A DNA stretch of 64,000 bases from NCBI GenBank assembly GCA_027475525.1, contig JAMWFC010000077.1, forward strand, positions 1,612,001 to 1,676,000, written 5' to 3'. The position numbers and the translations under genes were made by a program. The notes below the pieces were generated by a model. The model did not search any database and was not told the origin of the DNA. It saw only the letters and a program-made list of their open reading frames with translations. Below are positions 1 to 8,522 of this stretch, in pieces (within the stretch, counting starts at the first letter, position 1; each line of letters begins with the position of its first letter). The stretch comes from Macrolepiota albuminosa (Eukaryota; Basidiomycota; Agaricomycetes; Agaricales; Agaricaceae).

Positions 1-242
1 TGGACTCAATTTTGGCAAACTTGCCCCATTGCTATAGGGTGAGTCCTCGATGTAATCCAACAGCAGATACCAATGTCTGCCAGGATTGTTTCGAGAAACA
101 CAGGGGACGGACTCGCTGAGGCTATGCCATAATGCAATTCACGCGCTTCGGGGGAGCGTTTAACCGACTTGCATGCCGTACGCGAGAACCCATTGAGTAC
201 ATATAATAAATATGCTCACCGCTAGTTTCGGTATAGCCAGAG

Positions 243-396
243 AAGGGAAGAGTTGATAAAGTAACTAGCTTCTGAACCTCACTCACTTGGGCAACCAAAG
301 CTTTCCTGAAAGGATACATAAGGGAAGAGTTGATAAAGTAACTAGCTTCTGAACCTCACTCACTTGGGCAACCAAAGCTTTCCTGAAAGGATACAT
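243..396. repeat. Exact 77-bp tandem duplication (copy 1 of 5 such loci)
   Basis: Bases 243-319 and 320-396 are identical, with no spacer. The period is 77 bp, the same as at four unrelated loci in this window, which points to an uncollapsed assembly overlap rather than a biological repeat. Confidence 0.9.
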
Positions 397-1054
397 CCCC
401 ATGGCACTCCATAAAAAACACTTTCAGCCTGGACAAACATCAGTATTGAGAAAAAACGACCGTCATACTCATTAATTAATGCACGATAAGGTCCAGGCCG
501 CACAGCCTGTACGATACCATACATACTGTAATTGTAATTGTAATTGAGGATCAAAGTAACGCGAAAAACAAAAAATGCTGTACAAATGGTTCCGGAATCC
601 GAACACCCGAAAGTGCGGCATCCACCGGCTCGCAAATGTTAATGAAGGCTGTCATCCAGGTTGAAGTTCGTAAGTAAGTTATGAGTACGTATGCGTTTGG
701 ACTTCTAGATATGTACATACCAATTCGGGCTACTTACTGGGAACCAATATACGTCTATGTGTACCGATTCTGCCCGTGGCTTCACTTTCTGTGGGGTAAG
801 CAGTAACTTTTTATGTATTTTGTATACGACATTTCAATACAATTTGTTGCTGCGGTATGGGGAAAGGAACCGTAGGTTCCTTCGCTCAAAACATCGAAAA
901 ACCTGTAAGGGTCCGTGGTGAGCTGCAATGGGTGGGCCCGTTGCAGCCCCATCGGTACCGGTCACCCAGACGTCCTGATGCGTCGAGCATATGCCACCTT
1001 GTGCGAGCCGGCGAAAATCAGGGAGTGGAGGGTGAGTCAAAAAGAAAGCTTATC

Positions 1055-1146
1055 TGGGTCTATGTGCACTGTGAGCAGCTTTTGCGATGGTGGCGAGCGC
1101 AGAAAATTATCGCTCGCCCCTGAGGCTGACTCATGACATAGACCCA
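1055..1146. repeat. Nested inverted repeat / potential hairpin
   Basis: An 11-bp perfect outer pair (TGGGTCTATGT at 1055-1065, its complement at 1136-1146) encloses an 8-bp perfect GC-rich inner stem (GGCGAGCG at 1092-1099 with CGCTCGCC at 1111-1118, 11-nt loop). The function is unknown. It could be a structured RNA, a small fold-back element or chance. Confidence 0.5.
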
Positions 1147-1726
1147 ATTCTTGGAGCGCCTTCGTATCTCAGGCTTTCCAAGAAGGACATTTATGTATTA
1201 CCAGTGGCCACAATCACCTGGTATTCAATCAGAAGTGCAATTGCATAAATGATGACAAAACCCGCTCAGAAGAGCTGGCCCTGGCCAACACTCGAGATGT
1301 GGCATGCGCAACCAGCAAGCGGTAACTCGATGAACAACTTCCACCCAAAGAGGTATTTTCCGGCTGTCAACGGACAGTGGTGGAGTTACGCGTGATCCTC
1401 CTTCAACCAACTATGTTGCTAGAAGGCAGCGACCAGTGTGGTAGAGGGGGAGGACTTGCTGATGGAAATAAGCTGGGAGGGAGGCTGGAAGGATAAGGTG
1501 GAATGGACTCGGAAAATGGTGAGAATGCATCAGTTTTGCAAAAGACACGCACGAAAATCAGGGGATACGAATTAGGAAGTCGACTGAACGGATAAGGCAA
1601 TAAGAAAATAGAGTTCAAGAATTATGAGACCAACCGACAGTTGGGAAACAAATTCGGGGAGAAATCGACGATGGAGCGTTGCAATTGGGGACACAGATCG
1701 GCAATTTAGAGAGACTGCTAAATAGG

Positions 1727-1734
1727 TATAAAAA
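1727..1734 (+). promoter_or_regulatory. TATA box with pyrimidine-rich leader downstream
   Basis: TATAAAAA is followed by a strongly C/T-rich stretch from about 1770 to 2260. That combination resembles a fungal core promoter and 5' leader reading rightward. I could not find a convincing plus-strand coding region behind it, because the next gene reads from the opposite strand, so the transcript may be non-coding or its gene may be broken. Confidence 0.35.
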
Positions 1735-2272
1735 GGCGTAGAGATAGGACAATAAGGCAGGTTTCTACACCCCACAATTTCTTGACTTGAGCTGAGCTTG
1801 TCTCGTGTGCATCGTACCACTCGTTTCATATCGTCTGGTCTTGGTTGTTCGGCATTGTTTCTGGGTAGTTCGACGTCAAACACTGTGCGTTTGCTGTCTT
1901 CGTCAGCGTCTCTGAGTCCTTGCGGCTTCTCGGCGTTTCTGCTTCTCTGTCTCGGCTTTGTTCTCGGCTTCTGATTGATTGATTCGGCGCTGCCTCTCTT
2001 CGGCATTCTGGTTTCCTACTAATTGTTACTCTCAGCTTCTCGACATTGTCGACTTCTTTGCTATCATCGGTTGTCTGTACTCGATTCTGTCGGTTGATCT
2101 ACGTCTTATTGAAGCGTTTGTTTTCCTTCAGCCTACTGGTGCTTGTCTATTACTGAACTGCGATCTTCCGACGCGTTGTGACGGACGATAACCCACTCTT
2201 ACACGTTTTCGCATTCGTTCGACTAAACCGACGTCTACTCCTATCTACCTAATCGACTTCGTGTTCGATCCA

Positions 2273-3496
2273 TCAAGTATCCCGTCCCATGTCCACACCA
2301 GAATCCTGGTAATTACAAATAGTATCTCTCCGTCCCAAACTATTAATCACATGAGCCTGGGACTCCTCAAACTGAAGCGGGTGAGGCGCCGTGCGTGCCA
2401 ATTCCTCCAACTGCCTCATGATCTCACGGGACACATCGCGGTTCCAATGTAGGAACTTGATCGAGAAAGGACCACGCTCGATGCGGGCCTTGACCATATT
2501 CACGAACTCCTTCGCGTCGCCAGCACAATAGCTCAACTCGGCGCTCTTCAAATGCCTACAAAAGAGCGGGCTGTTCCCATCCCAATTCCAAAAGCTGACC
2601 GTATTCGTTAGTGCCCAGAGTATCTCGACAGCGACATTCTCCCTCAGATACGACGTGGTAGTCGACGGGAGCAGCGTCGAGCGGACGACGAGCTTCTGCA
2701 GCGTCACGCATGCCCGCGAGCGCAGGCAGCTATCGAGATCTTCTGTTGATGGGTACACGTCGACGAGCTTCAGCTTCTCCAGGGCGCAAGCGGATCGGGT
2801 CAGCAGGTCATATATGGCTCGGTCCTCTTCATCGACACTGTTGCGCTCATAGTGCCCCGTCCGCGCGTCGATGCTGAGACGCGCGAGACGCGGTAGTATC
2901 AGCCAGCCGAAGAGCGGCTTTGGGTGGATCGAGGTGACGAGTACGAGCGTTGAGAGATTGTGTGTTAGGTGCTCTAGTCTCTCGAGTGGGCGCTCCTCTT
3001 TGGATATGATTAGCCCGAGGGTGATCTCGAGCTTGCAGAGATTCGGCGAGCGTGATAAGATGGTGATGCATGTGGACGCGCTGATTGCGGGCTCGATTTT
3101 CATGTCTGTGACGATGGACGAGTTGGATGCGACTCGGCTGAGGATTTTGGCTGCGAGGTTAGGCGAGGAATCGGGTGCTTTTTCTTCCTCGTCGTCGTCG
3201 TCGTCGTCGTACTGCTCATAGATATGCACTCCGCGGTGTGCCTGGCGACGGGTAGACGGCCGATAATGCCCCGAACCGTCAGAACTATCGTCGCTGACGT
3301 CCTCGTCCTGTTCGTGATTCGGACTGTCATAACTATCGTCCCTGACGTCCTCGTCCTGTTCGTAATTCGTCGCTTGTGACCGAGATTGGCGAGGACGTGC
3401 ATATCTCTCGTCTTCCCATTGCTCTAGTTGGGAAGAAGTACCTTCCAACAGATTCGATACCGGGTCAACGGCGGGGGGTATCTCTCGTCTTCCCAT
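2273..3496 (-). CDS. F-box/LRR-like protein, N-terminus disturbed
   Basis: This 407-residue open frame is uninterrupted and CpG-rich. Residues about 43-75 are an acidic low-complexity part with two copies of a DEDV-type repeat, and 97-105 is a run of Asp/Glu. From about residue 115 the sequence settles into leucine-rich strands (LCKLEITLGL, LSTLVLV, LEKLKLVDVY, LQKLVV) of the kind seen in the C-terminal halves of the very large Agaricomycete F-box/LRR family, which recruit substrates to SCF ubiquitin ligases. No F-box is visible. The start codon used here lies in the second copy of an exact 77-bp duplication; 77 is not a multiple of three, so if that duplication is an assembly error the true 5' exon, possibly in 3500-3870, joins in a different way. 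Family assignment is from pattern only. Confidence 0.6.
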   Translation of the reverse strand: MGRREIPPAVDPVSNLLEGTSSQLEQWEDERYARPRQSRSQATNYEQDEDVRDDSYDSPNHEQDEDVSDDSSDGSGHYRPSTRRQAHRGVHIYEQYDDDDDDEEEKAPDSSPNLAAKILSRVASNSSIVTDMKIEPAISASTCITILSRSPNLCKLEITLGLIISKEERPLERLEHLTHNLSTLVLVTSIHPKPLFGWLILPRLARLSIDARTGHYERNSVDEEDRAIYDLLTRSACALEKLKLVDVYPSTEDLDSCLRSRACVTLQKLVVRSTLLPSTTTSYLRENVAVEILWALTNTVSFWNWDGNSPLFCRHLKSAELSYCAGDAKEFVNMVKARIERGPFSIKFLHWNRDVSREIMRQLEELARTAPHPLQFEESQAHVINSLGRRDTICNYQDSGVDMGRDT

Positions 3497-3555
3497 TGCT
3501 CTAGTTGGGAAGAAGTACCTTCCAACAGATTCGATACCGGGTCAACGGCGGGGGG
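3402..3555. repeat. Exact 77-bp tandem duplication in the 5' end of the LRR gene
   Basis: Bases 3402-3478 and 3479-3555 are identical and adjacent. The duplication shifts the reading frame at the start of the LRR-like gene. The shared 77-bp period with four other loci suggests an assembly join. Confidence 0.9.
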
Positions 3556-4390
3556 CAGGCTGCAGGCGGGTTTTCCGGTGAGCTACGCACAGAGTCGGGA
3601 AATGAGCCGTCGTAATGGTGTACGTGTATACCCGGCATTGCGTCGGAGCCAGGGGCGGAGTATGCATAAGACTGTGGTTGCATGGGAGGCGCGCGGTCTT
3701 CGTAGTGAGGAGAGTGGTGTTGAGGTGCCCTCGTTCGTGAATAATTTATCGATATCACTGGGTTTGGTATATAATTTATCACTGGGGCACGCCGGAACAT
3801 ACCACGGCGAAAAATTATGCTCGGTCGCGTTGTTGGATGTGAACCAGTGTGACCGGAAGGTATCATCTCGTTCGCTGAAGAGATGGCTCAGGATGGAAGA
3901 TAGGCGCAAGTATACAAGGACGCTCGATACTCATTGGTGCTTTTAAGTGACACGAGAACAATACACCTGTTGAAAAAGATAAATACAAAACAGGACTGCA
4001 CAACTGACAGCTGGCCACACTGTGATCCAATATCACGTGACTGCGTTGTGGTGCATAGCCACCGATGTGAGCTTGATTATCTATTTGAAGTAAGTGTAGC
4101 AGTGATCTGTCTATCATTCAGAAGTCGATGCGCCGCCTAGATGCCGAATTGAAGGGTTCCAAGTTGTTGCATCCCAGCCCTCTGTCTTGACCGCCGACCA
4201 TTCAGTACTCTGCTCCACGGTAGCATAATCCGAATCAAACAAACAGCCCGTGCAAAGTGGCTCCCACCATGGCCCAATCAGAGGCCTGTCATGTCCTTCG
4301 TGCTTCGTGGAGCTCCCCCTTACCCGTGACCAGGCTCATCATGATCTTTCCGCCTTCTGCTTCGCACTCTCGCGTCCAATAGCATACATC
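3556..4390. other. Intergenic / possible upstream exon of the LRR gene
   Basis: A minus-strand open frame at 3501-3866 (rich in Pro, His and Tyr) could be an upstream exon of the LRR-like gene but cannot be joined to it without knowing whether the 77-bp duplication is real. The remainder to 4390 contains no supported gene. Confidence 0.35.
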
Positions 4391-4393
4391 TGG

Positions 4394-4401
4394 TATATAT
4401 A
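4394..4401 (+). promoter_or_regulatory. TATA box of the small three-exon gene
   Basis: TATATATA lies 71 bp upstream of the proposed start codon at 4465, a normal fungal spacing. Confidence 0.5.
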
Positions 4402-4464
4402 GATGTCACTCCCCGCTTGCTTGCCACGCTTTCCCTGAGTCTACGAGATCGAGAAACCTGCACT

Positions 4465-4863
4465 ATGAGCCATCATCCATACAGCGGTTCCGCGGGGTAC
4501 ATATACGCCCGCCACGACGTGCGTCGCCTCCTCTCCTTTCGTCTCGTCTCGTTTCGTCCCCCCTCACCGTATCCCTCCCGCAGATCCCCAACGCACTAAC
4601 ATCCCCACAAAACACCAATCCATATGGACACATGAAGAGCCTCGTACCCGTAAGCCCTGCATGCACCAGTCCCCATCTCATACATACCCGTACAATACAG
4701 ATGTCCTCACTTGTCTCGCTCACGTGTACGTGGCCCCCTGACACGCGCTCTACAGCCTCGTTACCCGTGTGTCCACCACAACGACAACGACGACGGGTGT
4801 TTGCGCGTTCTCTATGGAGTACCGATGAGCTCGGGTCAGCCAGGTTCGGACCCGCAGCCGTGA
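4465..4863 (+). CDS. Small intron-containing gene, about 75 residues, unknown function
   Basis: Three exons join in frame: 4465-4518 (MSHHPYSGSAGYIYARHD), 4584-4649 and 4756-4863, separated by introns of 65 bp (GTGCGT..CGCAG) and 106 bp (GTAAGC..TACAG). All exons are multiples of three and the frame stays open to TGA at 4861-4863. The product has no signal peptide, membrane segment or CaaX end and resembles no family I recognise; it is His/Tyr/Pro rich at the start and Asp/Asn rich in exon 3. A further intron (GTGAAC at 4862 or GTACCG at 4818, ending CCCAG at 4924) could extend the gene to about 5015 with a different C-terminus. The TATA box upstream supports transcription. Confidence 0.5.
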
Positions 4864-4989
4864 ACGTGGGTTTTTCAATCCTTTCTTTCACTTTATGAAC
4901 TCATTTTTTTTGTTTACGTGCCCAGAATCGAATAGGTATTACATTCGAGAAGGTCAAGAAACAGCTTGTGAGGATGGCTGTTGTGTTTG

Positions 4990-6008
4990 TGCCCAGGATG
5001 CATCCTGTGTGAGAGTAACACAAAATGATATGTATGCACGCCTATGAAGTATGTATGTATAAAGTAAACCACCAGAACCCAACTATATAATGTAACCTAA
5101 TGAAAAACCAAGGATTTCTTTATTGAATATGAAACTGTGTTTTCGATCATCAAGGGTGGCTCTCCATGACACTCACAGCACCTCTCCCACATTGGCAACA
5201 TGTTCATTATGCATCTCCTCGAGCTCTATTCCAGTGGTACAACTTCCAAGACTTTAGCTACACTTGTCCTCTTTGTCTAGTTACTCTCACTATGATTTTT
5301 TTCTATGCATTCCTTCCAACCTTATCTGTTGGAATGTGAACCAGTGGGACCTGATACAAGTAAGTATCTTAATCTACAGTACAATCAACTAGGTACAAAG
5401 TCCATAAATAACTTGAGCTCACCCTCAGTCTGCAATACAATCACTGAGGGGGAGCCTTCAGGAGAGCCCAGAGTGGTGGGGGATTAGTCCCTTGGAGGAG
5501 TCTGGATGGGAGGTCAGGTGGTATTGATCACCCAGCAGTTGATGTAGTCAGGGATGAGTCAGGAGGGCCACTCAGACAGCGGAAAACAATGGGCCTTGCC
5601 TCCCTACTCATGTGCCAGAGGGCATGTGGAGCACAACCCCAGTCACCAATGCCTTGACTCTCTCCGGTTGCCTGGTGTCTATCAACATGGAGGAGCTGCA
5701 GGAGCAACTAGAGTGGATTCTGATAACTACTAGTGCCACTCTGGTGACCATTAGTTGTGATTGGGGGAGTACAGCAAAGAAGAAGTGCTCATATGTATAT
5801 CCAATAACTCATTTATCACTGGTAACAATGGCTATTGGAGGGACCCCATTGTCTACATTGGCCTCAGCATGCTTTTTGGTGGCCTCATCATCTTCATCAG
5901 AAAATGACTTGGTAGAAGACAATACAACAGGAGTAGAAGGCACTAACTTACAGTTCTTATCAGGACTTTTGCTAGGAGATACCATACTAGACTTGCACTT
6001 GAGCAAAG
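4990..6008. other. Edge of the transposon cluster, no intact gene
   Basis: CpG dinucleotides nearly vanish from about 5220 onward, marking the border between host DNA and decayed mobile DNA. The open frames at 5612-6154 (plus) and 5809-6042 (minus) have no recognisable domain. The segment next to the LTR at 6009 may be the internal end of an old retroelement. Confidence 0.4.
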
Positions 6009-6499
6009 TGTCAGGGGACTCCTTATTTCTTCTTTCCTTCACTCCTTATCTCTTCACTCTCCTTTCATTCATTCTCTTATTTCTTCTGACATTATTTCAT
6101 GTTACTGTTTCTATTCTTTTAACACTATTTGTTAGTACTATTCTCAGCCCTTGAGGTGCTCTGGTTCTTTAGCTACCATTCAGACAAGTGTGGGCCCCTC
6201 AGCACCACTTCCAGGCCACTTACATAAGCCAGAGTTTGCCAGAGTTTGCTCTTTATCTGTGCAATTGCTTGTGTAGGCAATTTTTGAGTTTTTAAGGTTT
6301 TGTTGTACTGTACAGTTGTTTCCCATGTTTCAGAGGCCCCAAAAGCATCCAACCTGGCATAGGAAATCCCTAGACTTGTTCTCTTTGGATCTCCAGGTGA
6401 GTAGCTATTATGATATTGTCAGTATATATTCTAATACACTTTGGATCTCCCTCTGCCAGCTGTGTGACTGAGCCACAGCCTCTAGAGATTGCCCTTACA
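6009..6499 (+). mobile_element. LTR family 1, copy at 6.0 kb
   Basis: The copy starts TGTCAGGGGACTCC and ends GCCCTTACA, matching the complete family-1 LTR at 40660-41157 along its length. Flanking 5-mers (CAAAG and CCCAG) do not form a clear target duplication, so this is either an old solo LTR with decayed flanks or the end of a deleted element. The downstream flank is a fragment of LTR family 2. Confidence 0.75.
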
Positions 6500-6608
6500 C
6501 CCAGAGCATTGCCTAAAACTCTAGACACCCTGAGTACATGTAGATCAAGTTTGCCTTGTAAGGGCATTGCTTTACTTGGAGGGCTCCTGAGTCAGCGGTA
6601 CTTGACAC
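6500..6608 (-). repeat. LTR family 2 fragment
   Basis: The sequence matches the outer end of the minus-strand family-2 LTR at 38954-39429, ending at a TGACA-type terminus (TTGACA at 6603-6608). It directly abuts LTR family 1, showing insertion of one LTR into another. Confidence 0.6.
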
Positions 6609-6666
6609 TCAGATTGCTGGAAGTATGTATCCATAGTATAAAGTCCTATAGTTACCACTTTATATA

Positions 6667-8190
6667 CAGTGGCTCAAAAAACTGTCCCAATGTTTCATAC
6701 TTTTTAAATGATGACATTGGCATGAAAGATGGGAAGTACCTAAAATCCTGATTAAAACATGTAAAATACTATGGTATCATAGCTACTGGAGCAATAGCCA
6801 GCTTAAAATATTCACTCATCGGGACAGTTTTTTGAGTGTCTTTAATTTTTCAGGTTTATCTCTATTTTACTCAGAAATAAAGAGTAAGTTGCATGTGGGA
6901 ATATGAACAAGTTATGTGACTGTGTTTAGATATATTTAGGAGTAGTTCAAGCTGGTTGAACCACATCTTGACTTTCAACTGCCATCATGAAACCTATTCC
7001 TCCTGCACAACACTCTACTGTTGCTTCTCTTCTTGCTCAAGGGTATTCTGTGCATCAGATTGGGGCTCAAACTGGTTTAGGAAAGTCTACTATTGGGAAG
7101 ATTGGTAGAGAGTTGGAGATGGACAAGGAAAACCATCCTGGAGGCTGTCCTGCTAAGCTTACTCTATGTGATAAACAGGCTATTGTTTGACAAATCTCAA
7201 CTGAGAGACTTGATATAGCTGTCCAGGCCACCAATTTTATCAACAACATTATTTCCAACCATGTCTCTCCCTAGACTGTCCAGAATATGTTGAAGGAGGA
7301 GAGGTATGAGTCTGCTACCAAGAGAAAAGTTTCTATGCTCAAAGCTAGACATCAACAACTATAGCTTAAATGGGCTCAGAAGCATCAGAACTGGACTATA
7401 GAGGACTGAAAAAGGGTGTTGTGAACAGATAAGACAAAGATTAACAGGATTGGGTCAGATGGGAAGCAGTATGTGTGGAAACTATGAGGGAGAAGACATT
7501 TCGGGAATAATCTCATGGCATGGGGCTGTATGGGTTGGAATGGGGTAGGAAAGCTTGTGGAGGTGACAGGGATCATGAATACAGAGCAGTACTGTGAAAT
7601 TTTAGATGTTGGAGCAAAGGAGAGCTTTGAGAAGTTGGAGATGGAGGTGGATGCCTGCTACTTTCAACAGGACAATGACCCCAAACATAACTCCAAGAGG
7701 GCTAACAAGTGGTTCAAGGACAACAACTTTGATGTCCTTTGGTGGCCAGCCCAATTCCCTGATCTCAACCCTATTGAAAATCTCTGAGAGTACCTCAAGA
7801 AGCAACTTAGGCAGTATGAAACACCTTCTCATGGTGTGCATAGATTATGGGAGAAGGTTGTAAAGGAGTGGGATGAAAGACCACCAGAGGTATGCCAAAG
7901 ACTAATAGAAAGCATGTATAGAAGGATTCAAGCAGTTATCAAGGCAAATGGAGGACATACATGATACTAAAATTAAAGATGCTCAAAAAACTGTCCCAAT
8001 GAGTGAATATTTTAAAATGGCTATTGCTCCATCAGTTTTGATTTCAATTACATACGTTTAGGTCTATTTTGCAGCTACAATGTCATAGTATGTTACATGA
8101 TTTAATCAGGATTTTAAGTACGTCCCATCCTTCATGCCAATGTCATCTTTCAAAGAGTATGAAATATTGGGACAGTGTTTTGAGCCACTG
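6667..8190 (+). mobile_element. Tc1/mariner DNA transposon with TA target duplication
   Basis: The 1524-bp element starts CAGTGGCTCAAAAAACTGTC and ends with the inverted complement, and is flanked by TA at 6665-6666 and 8191-8192, the mariner target duplication. Each end region of about 190 bp holds two copies of a core CTCAAAAAACTGTCCC motif in opposite orientation (outer 6670s and inner about 6815-6845 on the left; inner about 7981-8003 and outer about 8168-8187 on the right). The element sits inside an older LTR of family 2: its flanks rejoin to family-2 sequence when it is removed. Confidence 0.9.
6987..7964 (+). pseudogene. Tc1/mariner DDE transposase, seven in-frame stops, no frameshift
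   Basis: The 325-codon frame runs uninterrupted in phase from ATG to TGA at 7962 and is close to the usual 340 residues of this family. The N-terminal part (residues 1-65) is a helix-turn-helix of the SVHQIGAQTGLGKSTI type. The DDE region shows WTDKTKIN near 7422, FQQDNDPKH near 7665 and PDLNPIENL near 7760. In-frame stops lie at 7188, 7272, 7362, 7407, 7422, 7485 and 7785. By comparison with the family, these positions are Arg (CGA to TGA), Gln (CAG to TAG) and Trp (TGG to TGA), all C:G to T:A transitions. The gene is dead but was never hit by an indel. Confidence 0.9.
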
Positions 8191-8192
8191 TA

Positions 8193-8261
8193 TCAGTCTT
8201 GATATTGCAATAACCATCTTGTTTTCTGTTTCTTTGCCTGCATATTTCTGAACCTTTGACT
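8193..8261 (-). repeat. LTR family 2 remnant between Tc1 and Copia, with left Copia TSD
   Basis: These bases continue the family-2 LTR broken by the Tc1 element and end in TGACT (8257-8261), the left target duplication of the Copia element. The LTR resumes after 13272. Confidence 0.65.
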
Positions 8262-8450
8262 TGTTGCAGCTAACTACATGCAGGGTATTAGACTTTTAGC
8301 CAGATGGGATTTAGACTTATGCCTAGGGTCTGGCATCTCATATTCAGCAGATAGAGAATATAAGACTGCCAGAGGATGAAAATAATCCATGGTCACATAA
8401 GTGACCGGTATCTACGTTGTGAGACAATACTGGCACTTGTAGCCTCAACA
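8262..8450 (-). repeat. Copia 3' LTR
   Basis: This 189-bp LTR is the same length as its partner at 13079-13267. On the minus strand it starts TGTTGAGGCTACAAGTGCC and is preceded by the purine tract at 8451-8459. Confidence 0.93.
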
Positions 8451-8459
8451 CTCCCACCT
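8451..8459 (-). promoter_or_regulatory. Copia polypurine tract
   Basis: Read on the minus strand, AGGTGGGAG immediately precedes the 3' LTR, the normal place for the plus-strand primer of reverse transcription. Confidence 0.7.
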
Positions 8460-8522
8460 GACATAGTGCCCACAACGTCACAGAGGTCAGACCAGGAGAA
8501 CTCTGACAATCCCCATAGCCCT

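Larger units (their letters stand above)
1..1720. other. Non-coding flank, no supported gene
   Basis: The short open frames here lack recognisable domains, splice structure or codon bias, so I call no gene. The stretch contains an exact tandem duplication and a hairpin-forming inverted repeat, both listed separately. CpG dinucleotides are common, unlike the transposon cluster that starts near 5 kb, so this is probably ordinary host intergenic DNA. Confidence 0.5.

Noticed and set aside
857..1136. Two overlapping plus-strand frames of 73-88 residues
   Set aside because: No family resemblance or splice context, and they cover a hairpin-forming repeat; not supported as genes.
1572..2006. 144-residue minus-strand open frame
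   Set aside because: It lies opposite a pyrimidine-rich leader with a TATA box on the plus strand; its Arg/Ser/Pro-rich composition simply mirrors the C/T bias, and no domain is visible.
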